64,000 nucleotides of DNA from Bolinopsis microptera (GCF_026151205.1 NC_087079.1:12852945-12916944); one strand, 5' to 3'; positions 12,501 through 22,294 are shown, counted from the first letter of the stretch. Notes: generated from the sequence alone by a model not told the origin. Translations and numbers: made by a program.

Positions 12501-15500
12501 TCCAGACCTGCTGTAATTGATATTCTTGACGTGGCCAAGGACTTCCTCAACCAGAGGCTCACTAAGGGGGTCATGTCGAAGATTATAGTGAAGGAGCAGC
12601 GGAGATGGAGAAGGTGGGGAAGAGGATGATGGACTCGATGATTCCTGTATTTTGGGTACTGGAGAGGGTGCAGAATCAAGTAGCGTGTTGGTATATTGGA
12701 GAAGGTTCTCCAATGTATTCTGCACCTTTCTAAGTTCTTCGTTAGCGAGATTTCCCAGTTGGGGAACTATAAGGTCTTTCAGTTTATCAAGTTCCAAAAC
12801 AATGAATGATTTATAAAAGTTAAGGACGGGAAACGTGATCTCCGTCTTCTCCGACGACAAGACAGATCATAAACACAGCTTAAATCAAATGATTTAGTTT
12901 GACTGACAAAATCTTTCTTTACAAATGCCACCATTTTTCTGTATGTTATAGACTACTTTATTTACTTACTGTTTGATTTGTTAGAAACAGATCGCACATG
13001 GCAGACAATACAACATCGGTTCCTTTCAACTTCGGTGTGAAGTATTTCAACTCAAAGTACCAGTCGAACATTGAGGTCCTCTTGAGAGATGGTGAGAAGA
13101 TCAAAGTCAATTCCGTAATTCTGTCTATTAACAGCCCCTATCTTGAAGAAATAATCGAGAAGCAAAAGTTAAAAATCATAGAAATGGATGGGTTCGATCC
13201 GATCGTGTGTCGAGGATTTTTGAGGAGTTTATACACAGTTGACTTATCAATGCTAGACAGGGGCTCCTTTAGACAAGTCAGCAGAATGTCATACACGTTT
13301 CAAGTAACTTGGATGAAACTAAAGTGCTTCGAGTACTTCAACTGTTTGATGAATGCGGTCCCCAACATCGGCAATAATGGCATTCCTACAGAGGACGACA
13401 GATTCCTGCTGGAGGAGGCCATCGCAGCCAAACCGTTTGATGAAGACAAACAATACTTGAACGCTCTAGTTCAATGGAAATCCAGTAATTTATGCAATAA
13501 TGATGTTTCCTGTATGGGGAATGTGCTAGAAGACTTGGGAAGCCTACATGTGGATCAACTTGACTTCTTTATTCGTGTTGCTAATAAATGCGAACGAGTC
13601 TTGCCGGGGTCGAAGCAGAGCCGCCGGTGCAGGAATCTCACAATCAAAGAAATCAAAAAAGAGTGTTCAACCGTCATTGTAGAAAAATTAACCGCACATC
13701 TTATGAAAATAGAGAAATTGGATACCAAAACAAGATACGTATTAGAAAATCTGGACTTTGGTGGTATTACTTCCAAGTTTAAAGCGAACCGTAACTATCC
13801 AGGGCGACAAGACATCGTACGGGTATCGTATCAATCGTATCCTCTCGTGGGCCGTCCAGGCTTCTCTTCTAAAATAAAAGACAATTTTAAAATAGCTGCG
13901 ACCACGATGTTTCAAAGCATAATGAACCTCAAAGAGATTTCCAACGACGATATGAAGATGACGCTTAAACGTTTCATGAGTTTGGGAAACTAATCATAAA
14001 CTGCACTGATAGCGTTCTGTAATTGTGGAAATCTGTTAAACAATAAAAATATTGATAATTTAATTCAGTTTACTACTATTTAGTTGAAAATTGTCCTGTT
14101 TACTCATGATTTGAACAACACTCTAAGGAAATTGTGCTATATGCAGTTTACAGAGCATAATCAATGATGAATACGTTATATTAATGCACATATGTTTTAC
14201 TTTGATCTCACGACGAATTTGGACACCTTGAATATAAAATGTTATTCTGAACACATTATAATATTCCATATTCCGGCTCAGATGTTTAATTAACTTAGCC
14301 CAAATATGGGGGATCATTTATTCCGTTAATTTGCGATATTTCGTCATTGACCCGAAAAGTTCGAACATAATATCATATGGTTTAATTGGTGGCACCATAC
14401 TAAGAAAGAAGGAATCATGTTTTAAGATCACAAATCGTTGGTATTATATTGTTTTTGGAAATTATAAGGATGCCTCATTTCAGAGCAGTTCACACATCAC
14501 AACATTGAGATAGCCTGCAGTCTGGTGGAATGTTGCGGAAGATACCTCTTCAGATCTCCGGAAACTCATCTGAAAACTAACCATCTTCTTGTAAGAAACT
14601 GCCGTCCTTCTGAAGAATCAGTATATGTATCAATATTAAATAACAGCTACACGTGAAAGTAACTGAAATTTCCACAATTTATAAACAGATAACTCAAATC
14701 TAACCTCGCACCTCTCCAAGGACCAAATGATGCGGAAGAAAGCTGTTCACAACTTGGATACAAGGCAGATTACTATGGTTGAGAATGCGTACTATTATTG
14801 TAACCCACCTGATCGTGTGGCTTATGTTAAGGTACTGGAAGCTAGCTTAATGAATATTGAATCAAGATTAACAATTAGTTACTAGTTAGTGTTGTTCTCA
14901 GTTGTTGTTATTATGTATGTTCTTATGTAACGGAGCTCTTGATTAGATGAGATTTGTGCCATGAAAGATGATCATAATAAGAGTAAAACTCAGTGAAATT
15001 AAAGTTGTTCCTTTTCAGAAAGTTAGACCTCCACTTCACGAGTACATAAGGAAACTTTTGATCAAAGACCTCAACAAGAATAACATCGAGAAAATACTCC
15101 GACAGTTCAGAAAACTCCCTTGGCAAGACGATGAAGTAAGTACCCAGTCTGACATTAAATCTTACAAACATGAAGGGGAAATTTCTTATATATTGTTGGA
15201 ATTTCCCAAACATAAAATACGTCCCTGGCTGCACCTGGCACCACCCCACACTTCACATACCATTCACATACCAGGCTAACATAACGTCTACCGTAGAATT
15301 ACCACGGGGTACGTCTGGTATTAACCTGGTATTAACCTGGTATTAACCTGGTATTAACCACGGGGTACGTCTGGTATTCCTTGTCTTCCGTTTCACCCCG
15401 TCTGGTAGCTTTACTCTGACCCCGTTCCGCGTCTATCTTGTGAATTATTCTATTTAGTAAAGTCTGGAGGGTCTACTGTGGCAGTCTACCCGGTCCGTTT

Positions 15501-18500
15501 TTATACTGTAGACCTTTTTAACATTAGCCTTGCTGATTCCTTGTCTGATCACTGGTGTTTAATTCCTTTTACGATTCCGTCGTCCGTTTTAATGAGATTC
15601 TGGGGTTTAGTCGTAGCCGATGGTGGTGAATTAATTATATATTACATGGAATTCTATATGACATGGAATCGTGGTTAAATCGGCCTATAAACTGGGGTGG
15701 TAACTGTGAAGCAAAGATTTGGAGTGGAGTTGCTCTTCTTACTTCGGCTGCTCAGTTTACTGTTTAGCATTAATATGTCGACAGAATTTCCATGTACACA
15801 CCCGCAGTAATTGTCGTATGTTGTATTATATGATGATAGATTTGAAATATATGTAGTTACGACAAACTTGTTGTCTCACTGCATCGTTTACTCTTGGTCT
15901 TAGATAATATGCTATTTCTGCGCTAGAGTATTGAAGTAATTCGATTTAGAATTTTAATTAAACTCGAACTTAAAATGGCCATATACAATGTATACATGTA
16001 CTGACATTAATTATAATATCTATTAAAATAACTAAAATATAACCGTTATGCCTCATCGGCTCACCCAACAGCAAAATTTATCATTTTTTGTGTCCGATCG
16101 TTTTGCTCTAAGACTCCCAAGACTTAGTGTTTTATCAGATAATCAATGATTATCTGAATTAATCATTCGTTCAACTGTGCACAGACAAACAGTCATTCTA
16201 AACGTACAATATATATTTTGGAAATTAGGCAGTACAGCATATTCAAAGTAGCAAATAAACTTAAGCAAATAAACAAAAAATAACAATCTCAAACAATTTA
16301 AAAGTAAATATCCCAATTTCTTAGTGCTTTCAGCTGTCACTACTCACTACATAAGGCTTTGTCAGGCTTAGAAACATAAGTACGATCTTCCAACTCCATC
16401 TGGACAACACTGTTGTCATTTCTCCTTATTGAGCTGATCCAAGAAACTGCGTCACGTTTGAGTATTACGATCTTCCCCGACACCCAGTCGAATATCGGCT
16501 TGCAATGTATTAAGGGGTTCATGAACGAATTGATCGGGACAACAATTCCAATCAAAGTGTCTGTATCCAAGAATGGAATGGACCAGTCGAAGAAGCTGCC
16601 AATGATTGCAACATTAACAGGGATCCAACATAACAGCTGGGACCCGATCACCAGGGAGATCTTCAGAGATAGAAAGAAAACCTGACCATTAGACTCATTC
16701 TTCGCTCTGTTGGTTGGTCGTGTTTGTGCTCGAGACTTTATAAACTGATGAGAGATCAGAATGTAGCATGTCATGATGATTAGCAAATACAGGCAGCTTT
16801 CTACTATGTAGAAAATTTTGTAGCCCAGCATAACTCGTTCGTTTGTGAATAAGTCAGGGTAGCACATGGAAGATTTTCCGTAAAACCCAATGGATGTAAT
16901 CCTGTCTGGAGCAAACAGTACGCCGTTGGACGTCATACTGCTCAGTTCCTCTAAAAGTTTCTTGGTGGACATGGAGGAAGTTACATTGAAAGAAATGCGC
17001 TTGTAAGCAGTCACCACCCTCGCTAAATCTAATTTCTTACCTCTATTAATGAGAGGGTTCCTAGCAAACAAATGTTCATGAATGAATATGTCAGCCCAGT
17101 CTGAAAACACGGTCGTTGCTGCAAAAAACGGTGCAAAAGCTCTGGCAATATTGACACAGTTAACCAAGGGAAAGACCGCCATGAACCCGGACATGGTGAT
17201 CTCCCTGCCGGACATTCCATTAAGACAGGTAAAACACCGGCAGACACTCATTGCTACAGCTACCTGTAGTGCACCTTGACTAGCTGCAAAGAGGATTGTC
17301 CCCGCAAATCTGCAGACTACGGAGGATCTCCAGTACACATCGAATAGACAGTACTTCCCATCGTAGACAAAGTTGGCTCCTACAACTGTCGCTAGGTAGA
17401 TGGCGATCAATAGGTCATATCCACCAAGCACTATGCACTGAATCTTGTCAACCTTGAATGCCGCCTTTGCAGAAGAGTCATATGTAGTCAGATGATAGTA
17501 GATTGCATAATTATTGAGGACCAGTATGCAAGCCATCTGAATTGCAACCACGTAAGGAAGCACTCTGCCACTTATCAAATTATCTTGGGAGGAGAGGAAG
17601 GAGGAAGTGGTACAGTTGTTGCATTCATCAGAGGAATCCGAGCAATCTGAAACTGAGTTACATGTCATGTTTATTGGAATGGGCTTGTTGTCTGACTTGC
17701 AGTAGAACGTGTCTGGACAGTCCTGCTCATCAATACCGTTCTCACAGTGCTGAATACCGTCACAGAATACCATCTTTCTCCGTCCGTCATTGTGGATCAC
17801 ACTTTGGATGTTATCTTTCGACTGGATTTTGCACTTGTATGTTGGGTAGTTAATTCCTGTGTGATGCAAAATTATTCTTTTGCAGTGAGAGCTGATCAAT
17901 GTTTTATTCATTATGCATTGCTTAACTTTTCTGGGATCTAATGATATCACTCCAACACCATGACCATCTGCATCTTCCCAAGCTTTTAAATCATCGTAGA
18001 ACTTCTCTGCGGCATAGACATAGTTTGCCTCTAAGCAGTTCGGCTGTACGAAGCATTGTGCTTGTGACTGATTGAAACTTTGCACCTTTTTGCAAGTTAG
18101 AAAATCTTGACAAACACACTCGTCACTGTAGTCCTTACAATTTGCCCTTCCATCGCAGACCTGGTCCAAAGATATGCAACCATCACCGTCAGCGCAAAGG
18201 AAAGTCTCATATCCACAGTTACACTCATCAGTGAGGCAGGATGAGTAGTTGTTGCACACCTGGCTTTCTGAGAGTACGCAACCCGATCTCGGTAACCCCG
18301 AGAAATTAAAGGTACCGTAGTAGCAAAGTTTGTATCCTGAAAAGGATTCCCCCTCCCTTGCCTTCTTAAATTCATCAATATCAGAGAATCTGTAGACTTT
18401 GTATTTATCCCGTACCGGCATTATGGAGCTTATTTCCCCGAAGACATAGTCGTTACAGATTGTGTGCTCGAATTTCTTTTCAGCTAGTGAGGGTGTCGTT

Positions 18501-21500
18501 AGTAGGAAGTGGGTCGATTGTGTGATTCTTTCCCAAGCCGTGAGGTTGAGTATTGAGAGGTAGTTTCGAGGTAGTTGAAGTATCTCGGGTGCTTCATTAC
18601 CAAGCTCAGAACTCAGAGTGAAAGTCAGCAGCCCTACCAGAACGAGTAGCCTCATATTATCGTACCTTGAATATGACTAGTAAGAATAATGCTACAAAAT
18701 AATATAAAGCTAAATGGAGTATTGATCTTGATTAACAGTGCATTTGTAAGGTGGAGTAATACGTAGGAAGGATACAAGTTGCAGTTGTAATTCAAGTTTT
18801 AGGACAGACTACGGATAAATTTGCGGCCAAGACGTGTATTTAGGGCCATGAATAGAGTTTACTAGGCTTTTGCGGCTGCGTGGACCGAGACAAAATGACC
18901 ACTCCCAGTAGCTTATTGGTAGCACCTTGGTCTATAATTTAGTCATTGTAAAATTTATTGTCTGGACATTTATGTCCTTCTTGCATTTATGTCCTTCTTG
19001 CATTGATTCATATTATGTTATTGTTTTCTTTAAGGATCAGCCTTTTTTTAGCACCTGCATGGTCATCAAACATTCTATTTCCAGAGATCAAATAGAGAAA
19101 CTGTTTAAATTATCCCGACCTATGTACTCTTAAGGGGGGGGGGGGGGGGCGGGTTCACCCTAATTTTTTGTGAAACTTGGTTTCGAGACCAACAAACTAG
19201 GACCAATGACCGAACTTTTGAGGGGGTCCCGGACCCCAGCCGCCAAACGGTGCCTGCGGGGCAGCCACGCCCATATTTGGTCCAAATTAGGCCCAATTTA
19301 GCCAAATACCCTGAACATGCCCAAACCCCAGATTTTAGGTGCTCTTTTTGTAGCTAGTGGTCCCCTGAACTCGTACATGAATTTTCATCAAGATTGGACA
19401 AAAAATGACTGAGTTATGAGCCAAAAACCATAGTTTGGCCTTTAAAAAATTTGGCGGCCAAATTCCAAAATTTGCAATGTATTTTTCAGAATTTGGCCTA
19501 ACTCAAAATTCCAATACAAAACTTAAGGTCGAAATGCGATTCTACGTTGATTTTGAAAATTTCATGTTTAAAAATATTGAAACCCTATTGAGTTCTATTG
19601 TTTTGAGCGAAATCAGTTTCGCAAATATCGCGAACTGAGATATGGGCGATTTTATTCATTTTTTGCGATTATTTGAACACAGAATCCACAGTTAGGTAGA
19701 TACTGAGCTGATAATCATAGAGAATGTGTAGTATAGGCTTACCTTCCATATAAAGTTGGTTTCATTCAAAAATATTGATATTTGACCAATTTATGGGCCA
19801 AAATCGATCAAATTTGGTGCGTATGCCCAAATATGGTCATATGGTTTTTGGCTCATAACTCAGTCATTTTTTGTCCAATTTTGATGAAAATTCATATACA
19901 AGTTTAGGGGACCACTAGCTACAAGAAGAATCTGGGTTTTGGGCATGTTCAGGGTATTTGGCTAAATTGGGCCTAATTTGGACCAAATATGGGCGTGGCT
20001 GCCCCGCGGGCACCGTTTGGCGGCTGGGGTCCGGGACCCCCTCAAAAGTTCGGTCATTGGTCCTAGTTTGTTGGTCAACTGCTATCTCGAAACCAAGTTT
20101 CACAAAAAAATCAGGGTGAACCCCCCCTTAACCCACTAAAAAAGGGTAAATTGATATTAGTAAATAATAAGGTCTAAAACCATGAACAAGTTATAATTTT
20201 ACAAGAAATAATTGTGTGCTCTTTTGAGACAGCCGGTTACTTAGCTACGAGATGCCGCCGAAAACAGTTAACATCGGCATTAGCGGAACACGAATACTTA
20301 TACTATAGCTTAGCCAATAAGAATTGACCAAAATATACTCTACCATCCGATTGGGTACTCAGATATAAAATAATAAAGCCACAAGAAAAGACTGAACTAT
20401 ATGCTCCAGGGAGCGCTGATTGCAGACATTGAAATAAATACTTCGAAGCTCGCTATTCGAGTCTCGAATCAAGGACAATACAGACTATCATACATAGATT
20501 TTAATTGGTGGATGAAGCGAGTCGTCACGTCTGGTATCTACTCACCAGTCACCCCTGCTTTCTTATTCAAATGAGGGGTGGTCAAAATTGTCAATATTTA
20601 GTTGGATATCGCTACAAGTCGCGACAAGCATTCACAAAATATCATTGAAATCAGTACTTCGAAGTCCGCTTCGCAAACCTTGATCATTGAGCTTTATTCA
20701 GATTCGTTGAATCGCTGGGCCATACAAAACTGTTCTGTTTTAATTGATGGGTGAAGGGAGTTCTCGCTAGATGGCGATTAATCACTCCACACTCGATAAT
20801 CACATGACTCACTTAAACACGTTTACTTGTTACCCCGCAGTGACTATTCAAACCACAAACCTCTACTCTGAACCCAACCCTTACTCTAGAACCCAATCTC
20901 TAACTGAAGCATATGCTGAAACCCTTGCCCTAACGAGAAATTAGACCAACTTCCTTATATGATCATGTCACAGGTTTCTGATGGAGAAGAGAATATGTTG
21001 ACTACTGCTCAGATATCGTCACATCAGTATTGATTTCAGACCTGTATTATTGCAATTTTCTCTCTACAATATTCTACTCCTGATGTATTATAGTTACACA
21101 TAGTTATACACATAGTTACACATAGTTACACTGTAGCTAAATAGAGGCGGAACTTCTACGGTAACACATTCCGAACGTATATTAATATGCAAAATATTTA
21201 CCAAAACCTATAATACGAGATATTAAATTTACGACGAATGTAAATCAACATACGTCATATTGAGGCATTTTTTTCTCCCTTTTGAATCAATCAAGCTAGA
21301 TGATTTGTTTTAAATACTGAGATCAAACTATCAATTTACAGGCTACCGTCAAACATGTTGCAAGGCGTCATCTTCAGTGACATAAGCTTCATATTGTAGA
21401 TAGATTACCTCAAGTTGAATATAATTCTTCTTAACTTTGGAGATTGAAAAATAAAAATAACGTATCATTTTTTAAATGGCTCACTTCATTGAATAAAGGC

Positions 21501-22294
21501 CAAAGAGCGGAGCAAAATACATCATTTTACAACCGAAGACGGTATGATTTCCGTACTGTAGTGCGACACGAACGCTAGTGCGACACGTACCCTAGTGCGA
21601 CACGTACCCTAGTGCGACACGTACCCTAGTGCGACACGTACCCTAGTGCGACACGTACCCTACAGTACGTTTACCAGACGGTATACACAATATGTATTTT
21701 GAAAGCTCCTCCCAATAGAACCTATTATATATGTTTCAGTAACACCCCTCCGGCCTCCAAGCATCAATTTACGGTATTCGGTATTTAGAAAAATTGGTCA
21801 GATTATTGGGGTCAAAGTTATGTGACGTCTTGTACGCCATTTATCTACGGGATCCCAAAAAGCTGAGCATTCGTATTGGTTATTTAGGTGAACTCCATTT
21901 GTTTTAAGTTTATCACACTCATAAATTTAATTGTTTGAAAGAACAATTAAAGCCGAATTTAATTTTGCAATGACCCATTAAAGCTCATTGTGACCAACTG
22001 CAGGGTTGCAAAAGGACTGGATTCTGATGTGGCGGAAGTTTAGTCTATTTTGGTTTGAAAATACCATAAAATACCATTCACAATCATTCACCTTACCGGT
22101 GCATACCTCTGTATTATTTTATTACCAAATTCACTGAATAAAAAGTTTACCACTGCAACTGTTTTATTTCTAACAACCGATTTTAATTTCAGGTAGCAAT
22201 GTACGCTGTCAAATGTTTGTGCAGAGTTTGGAACGTTAAGTACAATAACATCTACTGTGTGGCATCTCTGCTGGCCGGACTTGCCCAGTTTCAG
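547..22294 (+). CDS. UPF2: UPF2, regulator of nonsense transcripts 2 (18 exons, both ends missing)
   Basis: UPF2 is the scaffold of nonsense-mediated mRNA decay; it bridges UPF1 and UPF3 on exon-junction-marked mRNAs. Exons: 547-622, 802-927, 1123-1310, 1509-1631, 1899-2024, 2297-2382, 2551-2732, 2916-3097, 3358-3454, 3591-3770, 3881-4047, 4154-4239, 4546-4654, 5034-5157, 14484-14590, 14721-14831, 15019-15135, 22193-22294. All have AG/GT borders and the phases agree across every junction (about 763 codons). Seen: an acidic start, the first MIF4G domain (LNLTKYIEEVV, CAIHLCSLLHRRYSDF), WEDED, a Lys/Glu linker in exon 10, the second MIF4G domain (NRKKLVRALYG, FIGELCKFEM, GRYLFRSPETHLKT, TMVENAYYYCNPP), and the start of the third (RPPLHEYIRKLL, WNVKYNNIYCVASLLAGL). 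The rest of MIF4G-3 (UPF3 contact in known UPF2) and the UPF1-binding C-terminus were not found. The identity is secure; individual short-exon borders are inferred. Confidence 0.93.
4277..4446. mobile_element. 170-bp MITE, PIF/Harbinger-like, in a UPF2 intron
   Basis: The ends are inverted repeats: GGGGTCGTTCACACATTACG on the left and its near complement on the right (GTGAACGACCCC). TAA is duplicated on both sides (4274-4276 and 4447-4449). Two internal G-runs are present and there is no coding capacity. A 3-bp TWA duplication with GGGG-type ends fits the Harbinger superfamily, but that assignment is inference. Confidence 0.7.
5158..7560. other. First part of the 9.3 kb UPF2 intron
   Basis: This is the intron between the exons ending at 5157 and starting at 14484. 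Apart from the hairpin at 5771-6097 I see no gene. The sequence is AT-rich, and 6100-7560 has no recognisable repeat structure. The LINE 3' end lies somewhere near 7560-7645. Confidence 0.6.
5771..6097. repeat. Perfect inverted repeat, 148-bp arms, 31-bp loop
   Basis: Arms 5771-5918 and 5950-6097 are exact reverse complements by eye over their full length, with a 31-base spacer. UPF2 pre-mRNA would carry a long, fully paired hairpin. Flanks give no clear target-site duplication. It may be a foldback MITE, a source of hairpin-derived siRNA, or a read-inversion artefact. Confidence 0.9.
7646..11166 (-). pseudogene. LINE ORF2: endonuclease and reverse transcriptase, single frameshift
   Basis: ORF2 cuts target DNA and copies the element RNA at the nick. 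The N-terminal part (11166-10297) has hydrophobic stretches near residues 42-59 and 138-155, then NPGP at 161-164, then the endonuclease start (MYQNLRGL, VIVLTETWLS). The frame then shifts by one base in a G-run near 10374-10379. The second part (10300-7646, 884 aa) continues with GDFN and SDHFGITF endonuclease boxes, then RT motifs: ENYRPISLTS, GFLPQRSCT, YFDFAKAFDSVNHD, GVPQGSILGPLFF and ALYADDTKIW. The tail FRTHSVWNDLP is typical of CR1/L2-like ends. The rest is undamaged, so the element is young or the shift is a sequencing error in a homopolymer. Confidence 0.92.
11370..12860 (-). CDS. LINE ORF1 protein: AlkB-like 2OG dioxygenase fused to SGNH hydrolase
   Basis: Intact 496-aa ORF. Residues about 1-60 look helical (possible oligomerisation) and 65-90 are Ser/Pro-rich. 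Residues about 110-268 match AlkB-type Fe(II)/2-oxoglutarate dioxygenases: the HxD pair is H188/D190 in PPHKDDE, the third ligand is H245 in FQQSFYHEI, and the Rx5R 2OG-binding pair is R261/R267 in RYSVTFR. A second Pro/Ser linker follows, then an SGNH/GDSL-type hydrolase at 314-496 with FGSS (Ser319 or 320), GGND (374-377) and a catalytic D472/H475 in DGIH. SGNH esterase domains are known in CR1-family ORF1 proteins. The AlkB part is the surprise; such domains in plant flexiviruses and cells remove alkyl lesions from nucleic acids. A role in protecting or editing element RNA is inference. Confidence 0.85.
   Translation of the reverse strand: MSSEKTEITFPVLNFYKSFIVLELDKLKDLIVPQLGNLANEELRKVQNTLENLLQYTNTLLDSAPSPVPKIQESSSPSSSSPPSPSPLLLHYNLRHDPLSEPLVEEVLGHVKNINYSRSGTNLSPDTFLYGSQRYAYNRRSAALSPVSIQPNTIMDKLLKTVNLTLGTEYNSMLVNKYSSYLCCLPPHKDDEAGLDSGAPISTLSIGATRKMNISLDKKKSVKYLTLTPGSIFTMLPGFQQSFYHEILAGDKDVQKERGVRYSVTFRRLLPPKEAPPAIHSPPPSSSPILLPSSAEPKTSPATSTSKDATYPDTFVFGSSLVKSLKTETLSRRGKIFKVISRSGAHACDIYNEVEKCAKQFNTSNVSTVFLQVGGNDVENLIVDSDIKRIFEDINDLIILTKQVFPAAKINFFSLVPRKASYLTHIRNMHKFNDLLSEMCKKESIRFVDFFSFFLKKTPTMWLLDFNMFNRDGIHLNPVGTSVLAKVLIGVANQPR
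12998..13993 (+). CDS. BTB/POZ-domain protein, intronless, nested in a UPF2 intron
   Basis: A 331-aa ORF starts at ATG 12998 and runs uninterrupted to a stop at 13991-13993. Residues about 10-118 fit a BTB/POZ fold: FNSKYQSNIEVLLRDGEKIKV, then VILSINSPYLEEII, matching the usual pattern of a charged strand followed by 'hKxVLSxxSpYF'. The C-terminal two thirds (BACK-like helices with DEDKQYLNALVQWKSS) show no kelch repeats, zinc fingers or MATH domain. BTB proteins often serve as dimerising adaptors for Cullin-3 ubiquitin ligases, but nothing here fixes that role. It lies on the same strand as UPF2 inside its intron, just beyond the LINE. Lack of introns beside an intron-rich host may indicate a retrocopy. 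I do not recognise the specific gene. Confidence 0.7.
   Translation: MADNTTSVPFNFGVKYFNSKYQSNIEVLLRDGEKIKVNSVILSINSPYLEEIIEKQKLKIIEMDGFDPIVCRGFLRSLYTVDLSMLDRGSFRQVSRMSYTFQVTWMKLKCFEYFNCLMNAVPNIGNNGIPTEDDRFLLEEAIAAKPFDEDKQYLNALVQWKSSNLCNNDVSCMGNVLEDLGSLHVDQLDFFIRVANKCERVLPGSKQSRRCRNLTIKEIKKECSTVIVEKLTAHLMKIEKLDTKTRYVLENLDFGGITSKFKANRNYPGRQDIVRVSYQSYPLVGRPGFSSKIKDNFKIAATTMFQSIMNLKEISNDDMKMTLKRFMSLGN
14042..14047 (+). terminator. Poly(A) signal AATAAA of the BTB gene
   Basis: AATAAA lies 49 bases after the BTB stop codon and 437 bases before the next UPF2 exon, a usual distance for a short 3' UTR. Confidence 0.55.
15136..16339. other. Start of the 7 kb UPF2 intron
   Basis: No gene is seen. At 15300-15380 an 11-bp unit (CCTGGTATTAA) is repeated about four times between two copies of a longer segment (ACCACGGGGTACGTCTGGTA). 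The remainder is AT-rich, and 16000-16339 would be the 3' UTR side of the antisense GPCR gene. Confidence 0.6.
15300..15380. repeat. 11-bp minisatellite
   Basis: About four direct copies of CCTGGTATTAA, flanked on both sides by copies of CACGGGGTACGTCTGGTATT. Confidence 0.8.
16340..18655 (-). CDS. Rhodopsin-class GPCR with extracellular LDL-receptor class A repeats
   Basis: A 771-aa single-exon ORF, antisense inside a UPF2 intron. Residues 1-16 form a signal peptide (MRLLVLVGLLTFTLSS). The Cys-rich ectodomain has LDLa-type repeats near 140-181 (CISLDQVCDGRANCKDYSDEC) and 295-347 (FCDGIQHCENGIDEQDC; MTCNSVSDCSDSSDEC) with acidic calcium-binding patterns and several N-glycosylation sites. A seven-helix domain covers about 363-722. 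TM6 has the CWIP motif (CWxP) and TM7 ends SFMNPLIHC where NPxxY is expected; the DRY position at the end of TM3 reads CRC. The second extracellular loop is unusually long (about 515-610). LDLa-bearing GPCRs include relaxin receptors and the snail receptor GRL101, but those also have leucine-rich repeats, which I do not see here. The ligand is unknown. Confidence 0.85.
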   Translation of the reverse strand: MRLLVLVGLLTFTLSSELGNEAPEILQLPRNYLSILNLTAWERITQSTHFLLTTPSLAEKKFEHTICNDYVFGEISSIMPVRDKYKVYRFSDIDEFKKAREGESFSGYKLCYYGTFNFSGLPRSGCVLSESQVCNNYSSCLTDECNCGYETFLCADGDGCISLDQVCDGRANCKDYSDECVCQDFLTCKKVQSFNQSQAQCFVQPNCLEANYVYAAEKFYDDLKAWEDADGHGVGVISLDPRKVKQCIMNKTLISSHCKRIILHHTGINYPTYKCKIQSKDNIQSVIHNDGRRKMVFCDGIQHCENGIDEQDCPDTFYCKSDNKPIPINMTCNSVSDCSDSSDECNNCTTSSFLSSQDNLISGRVLPYVVAIQMACILVLNNYAIYYHLTTYDSSAKAAFKVDKIQCIVLGGYDLLIAIYLATVVGANFVYDGKYCLFDVYWRSSVVCRFAGTILFAASQGALQVAVAMSVCRCFTCLNGMSGREITMSGFMAVFPLVNCVNIARAFAPFFAATTVFSDWADIFIHEHLFARNPLINRGKKLDLARVVTAYKRISFNVTSSMSTKKLLEELSSMTSNGVLFAPDRITSIGFYGKSSMCYPDLFTNERVMLGYKIFYIVESCLYLLIIMTCYILISHQFIKSRAQTRPTNRAKNESNGQVFFLSLKISLVIGSQLLCWIPVNVAIIGSFFDWSIPFLDTDTLIGIVVPINSFMNPLIHCKPIFDWVSGKIVILKRDAVSWISSIRRNDNSVVQMELEDRTYVSKPDKALCSE
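19134..20127. mobile_element. 1-kb TTAA-flanked element with ~300-bp terminal inverted repeats
   Basis: The element begins with a G-run and ends with a C-run. The outer ~300 bp at each end (19134-19436 and 19839-20127) are inverted copies. Both ends abut TTAA (19130-19133 and 20128-20131), the target of piggyBac-like elements. No transposase ORF is present. A second, shorter member is at 54974-55619. Confidence 0.85.
20132..22192. other. Rest of the UPF2 intron before the last exon seen
   Basis: No gene is seen. It contains short GTTACACATA repeats near 21090-21135 and the 18-bp minisatellite listed separately. The sequence is otherwise unassigned AT-rich DNA. Confidence 0.6.
21551..21670. 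repeat. 18-bp minisatellite bracketed by an inverted repeat
   Basis: About six copies of CTAGTGCGACACGTACCC lie in a row. The array begins CGTACTGTAG and ends CTACAGTACG, which are exact inverted copies, so the array sits between short inverted repeats. Confidence 0.85.

Larger units (their letters stand above)
7646..12860 (-). mobile_element. CR1/L2-group LINE retrotransposon (coding extent)
   Basis: A non-LTR retrotransposon on the - strand with ORF1 (12860 to 11370) followed by ORF2 (11166 to 7646, one frameshift). ORF2 carries an APE-type endonuclease and then reverse transcriptase, with a YADDTK catalytic box and the C-terminal region usual for CR1/L2-like elements. Coordinates cover only the ORFs; the 5' and 3' untranslated limits could not be fixed. 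The element lies antisense in a UPF2 intron, and ORF1 starts only 137 bp from the start of the BTB gene. Confidence 0.9.

Noticed and set aside
21551-21670. Regularly spaced repeats resembling a CRISPR array
   Set aside because: Units are directly adjacent with no unique spacers, and the DNA is clearly animal.
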